Assembly: GCF_028285745.1 (NCBI RefSeq)
Contig: NZ_JANQOP010000099.1
Coordinates: 16,780-80,779 of the forward strand
DNA length: 64,000 nt
Direction: 5' to 3'
Source: Acaryochloris sp. IP29b_bin.137
Lineage (GTDB): Bacteria > Cyanobacteriota > Cyanobacteriia > Thermosynechococcales > Thermosynechococcaceae
A model generated the notes under the pieces. That model was not told the origin of the DNA, searched no databases, and saw only the letters and a list, made by a program, of their open reading frames with translations. The position numbers were made by a program, and so were the translations under genes. The first letter of the stretch is position 1, and the number at the start of each line of letters is the position of its first letter. Positions 35,071 through 44,507 of this stretch are shown here, one piece after another.

Positions 35071-35925
35071 CTAACGGCGAATCCAGCCGTTGATGGTAAA
35101 GCGGCTGTCCGCAAAATCTTGAGACGGACAGCTCACGGGCAATACTTCATGCATATAGCGGCTAAGGAAAAAGACGATGCTGTTATTGCGGGGATCAACG
35201 GTTTGAAAGGAGTCAGCAGCAACATAAAAGTTATTCTCAATCTTACTGTCGTAGACCCGTAATTCTCCCCCTGAGAACGGCTTAGGCTCCTTGTAGAAGT
35301 AATAGACGTAGGTCAGCTCCCGAGTCGCGGTGTCTGGACTGCCGTTATCATTGTGCAGCTTATAAAAGTTGCCATCATTGTGGGACGTGAGCTGAGTCTC
35401 AATCTCGGAAGGCTTAAAGCTAGGAAGCTTGAGCTGTGTTAGTACCTTGGGCAAGACCTGCTCAATTCGCTCCATCACCCGATCCGCCAATCCATCTAAA
35501 TCGGGCAGAATCATGGATTGGCGATAGTCAGGGGTATCGGTTGTAGTTTGGGTAGGCATAAACAAGACTTCTTGCTGAATCGCGGCTTGTAACAACGCCT
35601 GATGTTCAGCAGCCGTCAAAAACTGATCCATCTGCACATAGGGAGATGGAATGACCTCTGGCGTTGGGGCTGGATCTAGGGCTGATTGAATATACATCGG
35701 CGGTTCAGTCACTAAACCCACTAAATGCTCACTGGAAAAACAGAGGCCAGCATGACCTGCCTGCAACGGAATTTGAAACAGCTCTGGGGGCCGTGGCCGT
35801 TGTGAGGATGGCAGAACTGCCTGGAATAACCGCTGCAAAAGCGGATCACTGGACTGGAGATAGACGGTTTGATGATGTCCCCCCTGGAGGAGCAGTTCAA
35901 CTTTGACAGTGGGAGGTGGGGTCAT
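35071..35925 (-). CDS. 2-oxoglutarate/Fe(II)-dependent dioxygenase (prolyl-4-hydroxylase type)
   Basis: A 284-residue protein when started at ATG 35925 (MTPPPTVKVELLLQG). The frame can extend to 36012, but that region overlaps cobK and looks non-coding. Residues 1-100 form a separate N-terminal domain. The C-terminal half is a double-stranded beta helix with iron ligands in the H-x-D of KLHNDNGSP and the His of RYMHEVLPV, and the 2-oxoglutarate-binding Arg in DSRFTINGW. PFSGGELRVYD is the typical strand between them. The substrate could be a protein side chain or small molecule. It lies 59 bases after cobK and may be cotranscribed. Confidence 0.85.
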   Translation of the reverse strand: MTPPPTVKVELLLQGGHHQTVYLQSSDPLLQRLFQAVLPSSQRPRPPELFQIPLQAGHAGLCFSSEHLVGLVTEPPMYIQSALDPAPTPEVIPSPYVQMDQFLTAAEHQALLQAAIQQEVLFMPTQTTTDTPDYRQSMILPDLDGLADRVMERIEQVLPKVLTQLKLPSFKPSEIETQLTSHNDGNFYKLHNDNGSPDTATRELTYVYYFYKEPKPFSGGELRVYDSKIENNFYVAADSFQTVDPRNNSIVFFLSRYMHEVLPVSCPSQDFADSRFTINGWIRR

Positions 35926-35984
35926 AGCTGCAATGTATGGTTGACGGCAACCCAACGCAGATGTGGGGTGTAAAGGTTCTATCC

Positions 35985-36770
35985 CTATTTTGGGTTGAGG
36001 GCAGCCTGGCAAAACTGCACAGCAGTGTTTAAATCACTGGTTTGTTGCGGATAAGTCAGCGAGGGACGCTTAATCATAATCAAGGTTACCCCCAAGGCTT
36101 GAGCGACTTGACGCTTGATGTCTTCTCCTCCTGGCTGACCTGATGCTTTAGCGACGACAACGGAAATTTGCCACTGCTCCCACAGTGCTTTTTCCAGGTC
36201 AAAGGAAATTGGAGGGCGCAGCGCAAGGATGCGATCACAACTAAATCCTGCCTTTTCGGCAGCTTGGATCGCTTGCACTTGGGGTAGGACCCGAGCAAAT
36301 AAAGTACTGTGCTGATGCCACTGGATAAAGTGACGTAATGCCCTACTTCCAATGGTCAACAGCACCCGCTGATTGAGTAAATAATCCTGCTCAAATAAAG
36401 ACGATAAATCACTGATTTCAATCGGGCCATCTTGGTTGGCAGCTGAGGGGTGGCAGGTGGGTGAGCGTTCAAATCGAAGATAAGGAAGCTTGAATTGGAC
36501 CGCTGCCCCCATGGCCAGACGCGAGATTTCTGTGGCATAAGGATGGGATGCGTCAAGAATGGCCGCAATATGATGGTTATAGATAAACGGCTCAATCGTA
36601 TTGTCCGCTAACGCTTCAGTCCGAATCTGCAGCCAAGGAGAGGGCGGATAAAGTCCCTGTGCTGATTTGGTAACAACAGTGACCAGACAAGGCAATTGGC
36701 TGTTCCGTAAACAGCATGCTAAATCAACACTTTCTGTCGTTCCCCCTATTAACCAAATCTGATGGAGCAT
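35985..36770 (-). CDS. cobK: precorrin-6A/cobalt-precorrin-6A reductase
   Basis: Reduces precorrin-6A in corrin-ring (cobalamin) synthesis using NADPH. The 261-residue protein has the CobK/CbiJ N-terminal IWLIGGTTESVDLAC, the DASHPYATEISRLA motif, YLRFERSP, LLTIGSRALRHF and VVAKASGQPGGEDIK toward the end. It fits with cobB at 56.4 kb in the same window, so the organism makes cobalamin or pseudocobalamin. The 2-oxoglutarate oxygenase gene follows. Confidence 0.9.
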   Translation of the reverse strand: MLHQIWLIGGTTESVDLACCLRNSQLPCLVTVVTKSAQGLYPPSPWLQIRTEALADNTIEPFIYNHHIAAILDASHPYATEISRLAMGAAVQFKLPYLRFERSPTCHPSAANQDGPIEISDLSSLFEQDYLLNQRVLLTIGSRALRHFIQWHQHSTLFARVLPQVQAIQAAEKAGFSCDRILALRPPISFDLEKALWEQWQISVVVAKASGQPGGEDIKRQVAQALGVTLIMIKRPSLTYPQQTSDLNTAVQFCQAALNPK

Positions 36771-36951
36771 GATTGAACAAGCTAAATTTGCAGTATGGAT
36801 CTCAACATATACCGAGGCAAACCCCTGAGAAAGTGCGGTTCATATGAAAGCATTAGTCAATATGCAATTTTGTGGGGTTTTACTGGGCATCCTAATAAAT
36901 AAGAACCAATTCGTTCTACCTCAAGGGGGGACCTAAGTTTAGGTTGCGAGG

Positions 36952-39729
36952 TTGTCGATGTGTTGCAGGGACCATCAGTGCTCTGCTCTTCCAATCTTAG
37001 AAATAACTCTCGGTAGACTTGAGTGCGATTTGGTCGTGGATATTAACCAGAAAAAACAAACCCGACATTTACTCATTTTTGAGGACACCGAAGGATTACG
37101 GTTAGTCCCCCTGGAAGCATCGTCTCATTCCCTAGGGCGTGATCCCACCAATTCGATTGTGCTGCAATCTAAAGCAGTATCCCGCCAACATGCGTTATTG
37201 CTCCGGGTCACCAGCTCTGATCCGAATAACTATGGTTTTTTACTCATTGATGGAGATTTACAGGGACAACGCAGTACAAACGGCATTAAGGTCAATGGGG
37301 TTAAATGTCGTTCTCGCCGTCTTCAAGATCAAGATTTAATTACATTTGGCAACCACATCAAGGCAAGGTATGTTGCGGTTGCCCCCCAATCTGATCAGGA
37401 ATTTGAAGAGTATTGCCGCACCGCCAATCGCCAAGATCTTTTTTCTCCCCCGGCGTCACAATCCACATTGGTACCAGAACAACCTTCCGCCGTCGAGGAA
37501 GAAGGGGTCGATGAAGCTCCGCTTATTCGACTCGCATCTTTTCCCGAAATTAGCCCCAGCCCTATGTTGGAGATTAATCTAGATGGGGAATTGACATATC
37601 TAAATCCTGCCGCCGTGAATGCCTTTCCAGAGTTGCCGCTGCTGGGACTGCAACATCCAACCGTAAAAGGCTTATTGAGTTTAATTCAAGAGTCTGACGA
37701 TCACATTTTGGTGAGGGAAATTACGGTTGCTGACAAGATGTATGAGCAATCCATTCACTTTATTTCTGAGAGTGATCTTATTCGCTGTTGTGTGTTTGAC
37801 ATTACTGAGCGGAAACTAGCAGAAGCTGAACTCCGTAAGCGGGATCGCTTACTTCAGAGTGTCGCTCAAGCCACCACTCACCTCCTTGAAAATGTCGGCT
37901 ATGACGCCATTGACACTGCCCTAGCTATTTTAGGTGAGGCTGCCGGGGTTGATCGAATTTGTATTTGCAAAAATCATACGCTTCCTGATACCGACGAAAG
38001 CGGGACCAGCATGCGCTTTGAGTGGACACGTTTGTCCATAGATCCGGTGCGTCACCGCCCTCATCGTCAAGAGCAAAGCTACCATGCCCCCCATCTCAGA
38101 CGGTGGTATCACGCATTGACGGATGAGATAACGATTCGCAGCCTCGTGCAAGATTTGCCGGAAGCGGAACAGCAGGTGTTAGCCCAAGACAATATTTTAT
38201 CGATCTTGGTCGTGCCGATTATCGTTAATTATCGGTTCTGGGGATTTATTGAACTCCACAACTGCACCCGGGAATATCACTGGTCTTTGCAAGAAGAATC
38301 CATTCTATTTGCCATGTCTGCCAGTATTAGCGCGGCCTTACAACGACAGGACAAGGAAGAAATTATTCGGCATCAAGCGTTTCATGATGCGTTAACGGAT
38401 CTACCCAACCGAGTACTGTTTAACGATCGGCTCACGTTAGCCCTAGCCTCGGCGCAGCGCAGTAATGGCAGCGTGGCCGTGATGTTTATGGACTTAGATC
38501 GTTTTAAGCTGATTAACGATACCTTAGGCCATTCGATTGGGGATGAATTACTCAAAGAAGTGGCGGTCCGCCTCCAAGGATGCTTGAGAGATGGGGATAC
38601 CGTCGCCCGCTGGGGAGGCGATGAATTTACGGTCCTGTTACCCAAAATAGAATCCGTCAATGATGCGATTAATACGGCCTACCGCATCCTAGATGCGTTG
38701 AAAGCTGCATTTGTTATTCGTAGGCATGAGTTATTTGTAACAACCAGTATTGGCATTGCTATTTATCCTGAGGATGGACAAGAAGCTGAGATCCTCTTAC
38801 AAAATGCAGATGTTGCCCTGTATCGCAGCAAAGAGCAAGGGCGTGGAATCTGCCAGCTCTACAATCCGACGATGAATGCTAAAGAACAGTTTGTGATTGA
38901 GAATAGTTTGCGATATGCCCTTGATCGGGATGAGTTTATTCTGCACTACCAGCCCAAAGTCAATATCACCACGGGTGAGATTGTAGGTCTAGAAGCTTTG
39001 GTGCGTTGGGAGCATCCTGAAATGGGATTGGTGTCACCGGCAACCTTTATTCCCATTGCCGAAGAAACAGGCTTAATTGTGGAGTTGGGGGAGTGGGTTT
39101 TAAGAACAGCCTGTCAGCAAGCGGTGGTCTGGCACCGGATGGGACTGGCTCCGCTATCGGTCGCCATTAACCTCTCTGCTCGCCAGTTTTATCAGCCCAA
39201 TTTGGTTGAGATTGTAGCCCAGGTCCTGGAAACGACTGGTTTATCGCCTCAGCAACTCGAACTCGAAATTACAGAAACCATTGCCGTCAAGAATATTGAG
39301 TTTGCCAAGTCGATTCTCTATAACCTTCAGGCCCTGGGGGTTCATATTGCGATGGACGATTTTGGCACGGGATATTCTTCCCTGAACTATTTAAAACAGC
39401 TCCCCTTCAACACGCTTAAAATTGACCAATCCTTTATTCAGGATCTAAAACCTGAGTCGAAGGATGTGGAGATTATCAATGCGGTGATTGCGTTAGGCAA
39501 AGGGCTAGATTTGAAGGTGGTGGCTGAGGGGGTTGACAATGAAGAGCAATTGGAACTGTTGAGATCTCTAAATTGTGAAATTGTTCAGGGGTACTTGTTC
39601 AGTCGGCCCTTAAACGTTGACAATACGACCGATATTTTGCAAGCGAATTGGCTGCAACGAAAGCAATCCCAGTCCATGTTACGGACATTAGTGGCTAATC
39701 CAGAGCTGAGCCAATCGTCCTTGATGTAG
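36952..39729 (+). CDS. FHA-PAS-GAF-GGDEF-EAL signalling protein
   Basis: A 925-residue cytosolic protein. An FHA domain at about 45-130 (SLGRDPTNSIVL, VSRQHALL, STNGIKVNG) should bind phosphothreonine partners. A PAS domain (about 195-285), a GAF domain (about 310-465), GGDEF (about 470-635) and EAL (about 650-910) follow. WGGDEF is intact with inhibitory site RDGD five residues before it. The EAL half has EALVRW, LEITET, DDFGTGYSS, KIDQSF and AEGVD, so both cyclic-di-GMP synthesis and breakdown look possible. The FHA input ties it to the Ser/Thr kinases in the window. The start is tentative. Confidence 0.9.
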   Translation: MSMCCRDHQCSALPILEITLGRLECDLVVDINQKKQTRHLLIFEDTEGLRLVPLEASSHSLGRDPTNSIVLQSKAVSRQHALLLRVTSSDPNNYGFLLIDGDLQGQRSTNGIKVNGVKCRSRRLQDQDLITFGNHIKARYVAVAPQSDQEFEEYCRTANRQDLFSPPASQSTLVPEQPSAVEEEGVDEAPLIRLASFPEISPSPMLEINLDGELTYLNPAAVNAFPELPLLGLQHPTVKGLLSLIQESDDHILVREITVADKMYEQSIHFISESDLIRCCVFDITERKLAEAELRKRDRLLQSVAQATTHLLENVGYDAIDTALAILGEAAGVDRICICKNHTLPDTDESGTSMRFEWTRLSIDPVRHRPHRQEQSYHAPHLRRWYHALTDEITIRSLVQDLPEAEQQVLAQDNILSILVVPIIVNYRFWGFIELHNCTREYHWSLQEESILFAMSASISAALQRQDKEEIIRHQAFHDALTDLPNRVLFNDRLTLALASAQRSNGSVAVMFMDLDRFKLINDTLGHSIGDELLKEVAVRLQGCLRDGDTVARWGGDEFTVLLPKIESVNDAINTAYRILDALKAAFVIRRHELFVTTSIGIAIYPEDGQEAEILLQNADVALYRSKEQGRGICQLYNPTMNAKEQFVIENSLRYALDRDEFILHYQPKVNITTGEIVGLEALVRWEHPEMGLVSPATFIPIAEETGLIVELGEWVLRTACQQAVVWHRMGLAPLSVAINLSARQFYQPNLVEIVAQVLETTGLSPQQLELEITETIAVKNIEFAKSILYNLQALGVHIAMDDFGTGYSSLNYLKQLPFNTLKIDQSFIQDLKPESKDVEIINAVIALGKGLDLKVVAEGVDNEEQLELLRSLNCEIVQGYLFSRPLNVDNTTDILQANWLQRKQSQSMLRTLVANPELSQSSLM

Positions 39730-39793
39730 AACGATCACGCTGTGCATGGATTCTGCCGAGAGGTCAAATTGACGTTCGATAAAAAGTCTCTGC

Positions 39794-39824
39794 TTGCTCT
39801 AGACGTTTTGTTAAAAAATATAGT
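39794..39824 (+). promoter_or_regulatory. candidate promoter of rplS
   Basis: TTGCTC (39794-39799), a 19-base spacer and TATAGT (39819-39824) lie 34 bases before the rplS start. The minus-10 element is good and the minus-35 element is moderate. Confidence 0.4.
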
Positions 39825-39857
39825 ATTCTTAGAGCTTGTGGATTTTTATAAAAATTT

Positions 39858-40220
39858 ATGCACGCTGAGGAGATCATTCGCTCAATTGAAGCGGAGCATT
39901 TCAAAGAGAAATTACCAACAATCTATGTTGGTGATACAGTCAAGGTCGGAGTTTTGATCCGAGAGGGAAACAAGGAGAGAACCCAGCCCTATGAAGGGAC
40001 CGTCATTGCCAAACGTCATGGTGGCATTAATGAAACCATAACGGTGCGACGGATTTTTCAGGGGGTTGGCGTAGAGCGGGTGTTTCTCGTTCATTCTCCA
40101 CGCATCACGAATATCAAAGTGGTGCGTCGAGGTAAGGTCCGTCGAGCCAAGTTGTATTACTTGCGCGATCGCGTCGGTAAAGCAACTCGGGTCAAACAGC
40201 GGTTTGATCGGGATCTGTAG
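39858..40220 (+). CDS. rplS: ribosomal protein L19
   Basis: A 120-residue large-subunit protein at the 30S-50S interface. Family blocks are [64 protein letters not shown] and [13 protein letters not shown]. The usual cyanobacterial order places it before tRNA-Trp and secE, as here. ATG 39858 gives the normal length. Confidence 0.97.
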   Translation: MHAEEIIRSIEAEHFKEKLPTIYVGDTVKVGVLIREGNKERTQPYEGTVIAKRHGGINETITVRRIFQGVGVERVFLVHSPRITNIKVVRRGKVRRAKLYYLRDRVGKATRVKQRFDRDL

Positions 40221-40288
40221 CTGCTGTTGAGTGATAGCAGTGCTGTTGATACCCCCACCTGTGCTACCGTTGCAAGGTAATATTGGAC

Positions 40289-40320
40289 TAGTAAAAAGGT
40301 TTTACCGAATCTTTTTACTA
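40289..40320 (+). other. stem-loop between rplS and tRNA-Trp
   Basis: TAGTAAAAAG (40289-40298) pairs perfectly with CTTTTTACTA (40311-40320) across a 12-base loop. The T-rich strand is within the stem, so it could be a weak terminator of rplS or a processing element before the tRNA. Confidence 0.45.
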
Positions 40321-40343
40321 CACAGTTGATCCAGGTAGCCCGT

Positions 40344-40416
40344 GCGCCTTTAGTTCAGTTGGTAGAACGCAGGTCTCCAAAACCTGATGTCGGGGGTTCG
40401 AGTCCTCCAGGGCGCG
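40344..40416 (+). tRNA. trnW: tRNA-Trp (anticodon CCA)
   Basis: A 73-base cloverleaf. Acceptor GCGCCTT pairs with AGGGCGC with one G-U, the discriminator is G, the anticodon loop is TCTCCAAAA with CCA, and the T-arm is GGGGGTTCGAGTCCTCC. No CCA is encoded. It lies between rplS and secE, its usual place in cyanobacteria. Confidence 0.97.
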
Positions 40417-40628
40417 CTCAATTTACATACATTTAGATCGACTGTGGGCTGGGTAAGCGCTACATGCGTCTGAACTCATGAATCCTAAAATTGAAATAGA
40501 TTCGATAGGGATTGAATTCCGCCGATATCTAACCATCGTAGGCTAACAGCCCTAGAGGTTTTCGTTCGTTGAGTGCATTCGTAGCATTTTAAGGATTACC
40601 CGGCAATCAGTATTCAGGGTTAGCAAAA

Positions 40629-40979
40629 GTGGCTAAAAGAAGAAAAAAGAAAAATAAGTCAGCAAACAATCAACCACCTTCACAGCCGGATGTGGATAGT
40701 GTGTCTGAACCCATGTCTTCAACCACAGCCGCTGTTGGAGAGGGCGCTTCCGAGTCGGATAGCGTAGCTGCAGAGCCAGCTGCCATAGCCCCTCCCGGCC
40801 CTAATTCGACTGGTTTTCTGCAAGGCACAAAAGAAGAGTTAGAGAAAGTGGTCTGGCCCGATCGCCAACAACTGATCAGTGAGTCCATTGCGGTCTTTTT
40901 GATGGTCTCGTTATCCGCTTTTATTTTCTCGTTTATTGATAACTTGTTCCGGTGGGTTTCCACGCTAGTGTTTGGGTAA
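40629..40979 (+). CDS. secE: preprotein translocase subunit SecE
   Basis: A 116-residue protein starting at GTG 40629 with a Lys-rich MAKRRKKKNK. A long Pro/Ala/Ser-rich N-terminal extension (about 10-58) precedes the conserved amphipathic LQGTKEELEKVVWPDRQQLISES and a single membrane helix (about 88-107). SecE clamps SecY in the translocon. The core is of normal length and the extension is unusual but seen in cyanobacteria. nusG follows with almost no gap. Confidence 0.92.
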   Translation: MAKRRKKKNKSANNQPPSQPDVDSVSEPMSSTTAAVGEGASESDSVAAEPAAIAPPGPNSTGFLQGTKEELEKVVWPDRQQLISESIAVFLMVSLSAFIFSFIDNLFRWVSTLVFG

Positions 40980-40985
40980 TTGCCA

Positions 40986-41606
40986 ATGACTGATGACCCC
41001 CTGAGTACAACCCCTGCAGTCAGTAAGACCCCTGATGGGCAGCTAGATATTCGGCATTGGTATGCTGTCCAAGTTGCCTCAGGCTGTGAAAAGAAAGTCA
41101 AGCATAATTTAGAGCAACGCCTACAAACGTTAGACGTGGCCGATCGGATTGTCCAAATCGAAATTCCGCAAACACCGACCATCAAAGTCCGCAAAGATGG
41201 TAGTCGAGCAACCGGAGAAGAAAAAGTATTTCCAGGTTACGTTCTTGTGCGGATGATCCTGGACGATGAAACCTGGCAGGTGGTCAAAAATACGCCGAAC
41301 GTCATCAATTTTGTGGGGGCAGAGCAACAGCGCCGATATGGTCGTGGACGGGGGCACGTGAAGCCGATGCCCCTCAGTCCCTCAGAGGTGGAGCGGATTT
41401 TCCGACAAGCCCAAGAGCAAGAGCCTGTGGTCAAAGTTGACATGGCAGTCGGTGACAAGATTCAAGTTCTCAATGGTCCATTTAAAGACTTTGAGGGTGA
41501 AGTAATTGAAGTTAGCCTTGAGCGTAACAAGCTCAAAGCGCTACTTTCGATTTTTGGGCGGGATACCCCCGTAGAATTGGAATTTAATCAGGTGCGCAAA
41601 GAGTAA
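40986..41606 (+). CDS. nusG: transcription elongation/antitermination factor NusG
   Basis: A 206-residue protein with the NGN domain (HWYAVQVASGCEKKVKHNLE, then VFPGYVLVRM and TPNVINFVG) and a C-terminal KOW domain (DKIQVLNGPFKDFEGEVIEV). It binds RNA polymerase and couples it to ribosomes or Rho-like factors. ATG 40986 is preferred; the frame also allows a TTG at 40980 directly after the secE stop. rplK follows 7 bases later. Confidence 0.94.
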   Translation: MTDDPLSTTPAVSKTPDGQLDIRHWYAVQVASGCEKKVKHNLEQRLQTLDVADRIVQIEIPQTPTIKVRKDGSRATGEEKVFPGYVLVRMILDDETWQVVKNTPNVINFVGAEQQRRYGRGRGHVKPMPLSPSEVERIFRQAQEQEPVVKVDMAVGDKIQVLNGPFKDFEGEVIEVSLERNKLKALLSIFGRDTPVELEFNQVRKE

Positions 41607-41613
41607 TTGATTC

Positions 41614-42039
41614 ATGGCAAAAAAAGTAGTAGCAATTATTAAATTGGCAATCGCAGCGGGCAAAGCCAACCCTGCTCCTCCGATTGGACCTGCTTTAGGA
41701 CAGCATGGTGTCAACATCATGATGTTCTGTAAGGAATACAACGCCAAGACCTCCGATCAAGCGGGGCTCGTCGTACCGGTTGAAATATCAGTTTATGAAG
41801 ATCGCAGCTTTACCTTTATCCTCAAAACGCCGCCTGCGTCTGTTTTGATCAAGAAAGCTGCCGGGATTGAGAAAGGATCTGGAGAACCCAACCGGACCCA
41901 AGTGGGCCAAATTACCAAGGCTCAACTGCAGGAAATTGCCCAAACCAAAATGCCCGACCTCAATGCCAATGACATTGAGGCAGCCATGAATATTGTGGCT
42001 GGAACCGCCCGCAATATGGGCGTTGCCGTCGTTGATTAA
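41614..42039 (+). CDS. rplK: ribosomal protein L11
   Basis: A 141-residue protein of the stalk base that binds 23S rRNA at the GTPase centre. Family blocks are [19 protein letters not shown] read from [11 protein letters not shown] on, [34 protein letters not shown] and the C-terminal RNMGVAVVD. It lies in its standard place between nusG and rplA. Confidence 0.97.
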   Translation: MAKKVVAIIKLAIAAGKANPAPPIGPALGQHGVNIMMFCKEYNAKTSDQAGLVVPVEISVYEDRSFTFILKTPPASVLIKKAAGIEKGSGEPNRTQVGQITKAQLQEIAQTKMPDLNANDIEAAMNIVAGTARNMGVAVVD

Positions 42040-42125
42040 GACGGTAAGGGTACGCTGGAGTACCCATCTTTGTTAACCCATTTGGGGAAGAGGCCACGGC
42101 TTCGCTAGCACCCCAGGAGTAAATT

Positions 42126-42836
42126 ATGACTAAGAAAATTTCTCGCCGCATGCGCGAGCTAAAACAGCAAGTCGAAGACCGGGCCTATGAACCTCTGGAC
42201 GCGCTAGAACTGCTGTGTAAAACAGCCACCGCTAAATTTCCAGAATCTGCCGAAGCCCATATCCGCTTGGGCATTGACCCCAAGTATACAGACCAACAGC
42301 TACGAACAACGGTTGCTTTACCCAAAGGTACGGGCCAAGACGTTCGCGTTGCCGTTGTTGCCCGGGGAGAAAAAGTGAAAGAAGCCACCGATGCGGGTGC
42401 TGATGTGGTGGGATCTGAAGAGCTGATTACTGAAATTCAGCAAGGTCGGATGGATTTTGATCTGCTAATCGCGACCCCGGATATGATGCCTCAGGTGGCG
42501 AAAGTGGGTCGAATTCTGGGTCCTCGGGGATTAATGCCTTCTCCTAAAGCAGGGACCGTCACCTTCGATTTGCCGCAAGCGATTGAAGAATTTAAAGCAG
42601 GTAAACTTGAGTTCCGGGCTGACCGAACGGGAATTGTCCATGTGATGTTTGGCAAGGCAACATTCTCGGCTGACGACTTATTGGCGAACTTGAAGGCATT
42701 GCAAGATACCATTGACCGAAATCGTCCGTCAGGTGCCAAGGGCAGGTACTGGCGCAGCCTCTACGTATCAGCCACTATGGGTCCTTCGATTGAAGTGAAC
42801 ATTTCGTCTCTGCGCGATCTGACCCTGACTGAATAA
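42126..42836 (+). CDS. rplA: ribosomal protein L1
   Basis: A 236-residue protein of the L1 stalk, with [37 protein letters not shown] and a C-terminal [13 protein letters not shown]. The 86-base gap after rplK contains a perfect hairpin GGGTAC/GTACCC (42048-42065), a possible L1-binding or processing site. L1 often represses its own mRNA, but that is not shown here. Confidence 0.97.
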   Translation: MTKKISRRMRELKQQVEDRAYEPLDALELLCKTATAKFPESAEAHIRLGIDPKYTDQQLRTTVALPKGTGQDVRVAVVARGEKVKEATDAGADVVGSEELITEIQQGRMDFDLLIATPDMMPQVAKVGRILGPRGLMPSPKAGTVTFDLPQAIEEFKAGKLEFRADRTGIVHVMFGKATFSADDLLANLKALQDTIDRNRPSGAKGRYWRSLYVSATMGPSIEVNISSLRDLTLTE

Positions 42837-43088
42837 CCCTACCCCTAAGTTTTGTATCAAGGACAGTGCCATTGTCTAATCCCTAAACTGAATATCGAAA
42901 GACCGTAGATAGTAGGGGCTACATGCTTAATAGCCTACTGAGGTTTTGAAATGTTTCACTTAAACGCCATCCGTGTGTTTTAAGTCGCTACTCTCAAAAG
43001 ACCTTGGCCCTCCCCACAACCAAGGTCTTTTGTTATAGGGAGCTATAAGTTTCGTTTTTATGTACCGATTAAGGAGGTGAACAGAAGA
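42837..43088 (+). promoter_or_regulatory. rplJ leader (L10-leader-like) with attenuator
   Basis: A 252-base untranslated region before rplJ. AGTAGG (42911-42916) pairs with CCTACT (42934-42939), extended by CTA/TAG with a two-base bulge, resembling L10-binding leaders of bacterial rplJL operons. A strong 12-base-pair hairpin follows at 42996-43031. The ribosome site AAGGAGGTGA is at 43071-43080. L10-(L7/L12) binding is therefore expected to control rplJ-rplL. Confidence 0.6.
42996..43036 (+). terminator. terminator/attenuator hairpin before rplJ
   Basis: AAAAGACCTTGG (42996-43007) and CCAAGGTCTTTT (43020-43031) form a perfect 12-base-pair stem with a 12-base loop, followed by GTTAT. It can separate rplKA from rplJL, or act as a regulated attenuator in the rplJ leader. 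Confidence 0.75.
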
Positions 43089-43619
43089 ATGGGTAGAACC
43101 CTAGAAGATAAGAAGCAAATTGTGGCAGGGCTGCAAGAAAACCTGAGTGATACGGTGATGACGATTGTCATCGACTATCACGGGTTAACCGTTGCTGAGA
43201 TTACTGAATTGCGTAATCAGCTGCGACCCGCTGGCGCTCAGTGCAAAATCACTAAAAACACTTTGATGCGTCGAGCGATCAAAGGAGATGAGAAATGGGA
43301 GCCATTATCAGACTGGTTGTCCGATTCCTCTGCTTTTTTGCTGATTAAGGATGACTTGGGCGCGGCCATTAAGGCTTACCAAGCCTTTCAAAAAGCAACA
43401 AAGAAGACGGAACTCCGGGGCGGCGTCATGGATGGCCAACCCCTTTCCAAGGAGGATATCAAGGCCATCGGTGATCTCCCGTCCCAGGAAGTCTTAATGG
43501 CTCAAATTGCTGGTGCCATCAACTCTGTGGCGGCCAAGGTTGCGGTGGGTATCAATGAAGTTCCGGCTTCCCTGGCTCGGGCCTTACAAGCCCATGCAGA
43601 CTCTGATAAAGCTGCTTGA
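43089..43619 (+). CDS. rplJ: ribosomal protein L10
   Basis: A 176-residue stalk protein that anchors L7/L12 dimers. ATG 43089 is chosen because the GTG at 43077 is part of the ideal Shine-Dalgarno AAGGAGGTGA (43071-43080), eight bases before the ATG. Family blocks are [45 protein letters not shown] and [15 protein letters not shown]. The C-terminal helix binds L7/L12, encoded 45 bases downstream. Confidence 0.96.
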   Translation: MGRTLEDKKQIVAGLQENLSDTVMTIVIDYHGLTVAEITELRNQLRPAGAQCKITKNTLMRRAIKGDEKWEPLSDWLSDSSAFLLIKDDLGAAIKAYQAFQKATKKTELRGGVMDGQPLSKEDIKAIGDLPSQEVLMAQIAGAINSVAAKVAVGINEVPASLARALQAHADSDKAA

Positions 43620-43664
43620 TCGCATTCTCGAAAAAACTATTGAATACAAAAAAGGAAGTGAACC

Positions 43665-44051
43665 ATGTCTGCAACTGAAGAAATTCTGGAAAAGTTGAAA
43701 TCTTTGACTCTCCTAGAGGCCGCTGATTTAGTCAAACAAATTGAAGAGACCTTTGGGGTCAGCGCTGCGCCTGCTGCAGGTGTCATGATGGCTGCGCCTG
43801 GCGCTGCAGGGGCTGCTGCTGAAGAAGCCGAAGAGAAGACTGAATTTGATGTTGTCTTGGAAGAAGTGCCTTCCGATAAGAAGATTGCCGTTCTGAAGGT
43901 GGTCCGCACCTTGACTGGTTTGGGCTTGAAAGAAGCCAAAGAAATGGTGGAATCCACTCCTAAAGCTATCAAGGAAGGCGTGTCTAAAGACGATGCCGAA
44001 GAGGCCAAAAAGAGCCTGGAAGATGCGGGTGGTAAGGTTGCCCTCAAATAA
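43665..44051 (+). CDS. rplL: ribosomal protein L7/L12
   Basis: A 128-residue stalk protein. The N-terminal dimerisation domain ([20 protein letters not shown]), an Ala-rich hinge ([13 protein letters not shown]) and the C-terminal factor-binding domain ([27 protein letters not shown] end) are all present. AAAAGGAAGTGAACC gives a ribosome site before ATG. A strong terminator follows at 44130. Confidence 0.98.
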   Translation: MSATEEILEKLKSLTLLEAADLVKQIEETFGVSAAPAAGVMMAAPGAAGAAAEEAEEKTEFDVVLEEVPSDKKIAVLKVVRTLTGLGLKEAKEMVESTPKAIKEGVSKDDAEEAKKSLEDAGGKVALK

Positions 44052-44129
44052 GCAGTCTTTGCCGTTACCGATCTGCTTGTTGCAACCAGGTCGCTAAACT
44101 GCATCTTGCCAATTCTTGTCCCAGTCTAA

Positions 44130-44166
44130 GGCTTGCTGAGAATAATTTTCTCAGCAAGCCTTTATG
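44130..44166. terminator. strong terminator after rplL
   Basis: GGCTTGCTGAGAA (44130-44142) pairs perfectly with TTCTCAGCAAGCC (44148-44160) and is followed by TTTATGT on the plus strand. It ends the ribosomal operon and may also serve the convergent SepF-like gene. Confidence 0.88.
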
Positions 44167-44170
44167 TAAT

Positions 44171-44452
44171 TTAGCAGGCCTTTAATTGCGTAATGATTTC
44201 GACGGTGGGGGGCGTAAATAGATAGATGTGATGGCCGAGTTGTTGTTGATTTCCTGAGATAGCGCATGTGCTGCCGGACGCAAAATCGGCAAATCGTTGA
44301 GCCAGTTCAGTCCCCAAGCTGGCAAAATTCAATAAGATAACGGTTCCCGCCTTGAGGGCATCAACAGCCTGTGCGGTTTCGTCAAACGTCTGGGGGGTCA
44401 AAACAGCAATTGTATAATTGGATATCCCAGGAAGTGGCAGTAGGTTAGTCAT
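44171..44452 (-). CDS. minimal SepF-like protein
   Basis: A 93-residue protein consisting almost entirely of the SepF core: YTIAVLTPQTFDETAQAVDA, the strand TVILLNFASL, LAQRFADFASGSTCAISG, a Gln-rich turn, and HHIYLFTPPTVEI. SepF (Cdv2 in cyanobacteria) tethers FtsZ to the membrane through an N-terminal amphipathic helix, which is absent here. It is likely a short paralogue that could modulate division or has a different partner. Divergent from the acetyltransferase gene. Confidence 0.75.
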   Translation of the reverse strand: MTNLLPLPGISNYTIAVLTPQTFDETAQAVDALKAGTVILLNFASLGTELAQRFADFASGSTCAISGNQQQLGHHIYLFTPPTVEIITQLKAC

Positions 44453-44507
44453 ACTTGCTCACCTGTTCCTTTGGTCATTACCGTATAAACTAGCGCAACT
44501 TGCCAAT

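Noticed and set aside
40670..41194. 174-codon frame antisense to secE and nusG
   Set aside because: Spans two certain genes on the opposite strand and has no recognisable domain.
43637..44104. 155-codon frame antisense to rplL
   Set aside because: Ser/Ala/Thr-rich mirror of the L7/L12 coding sequence, with no independent evidence.
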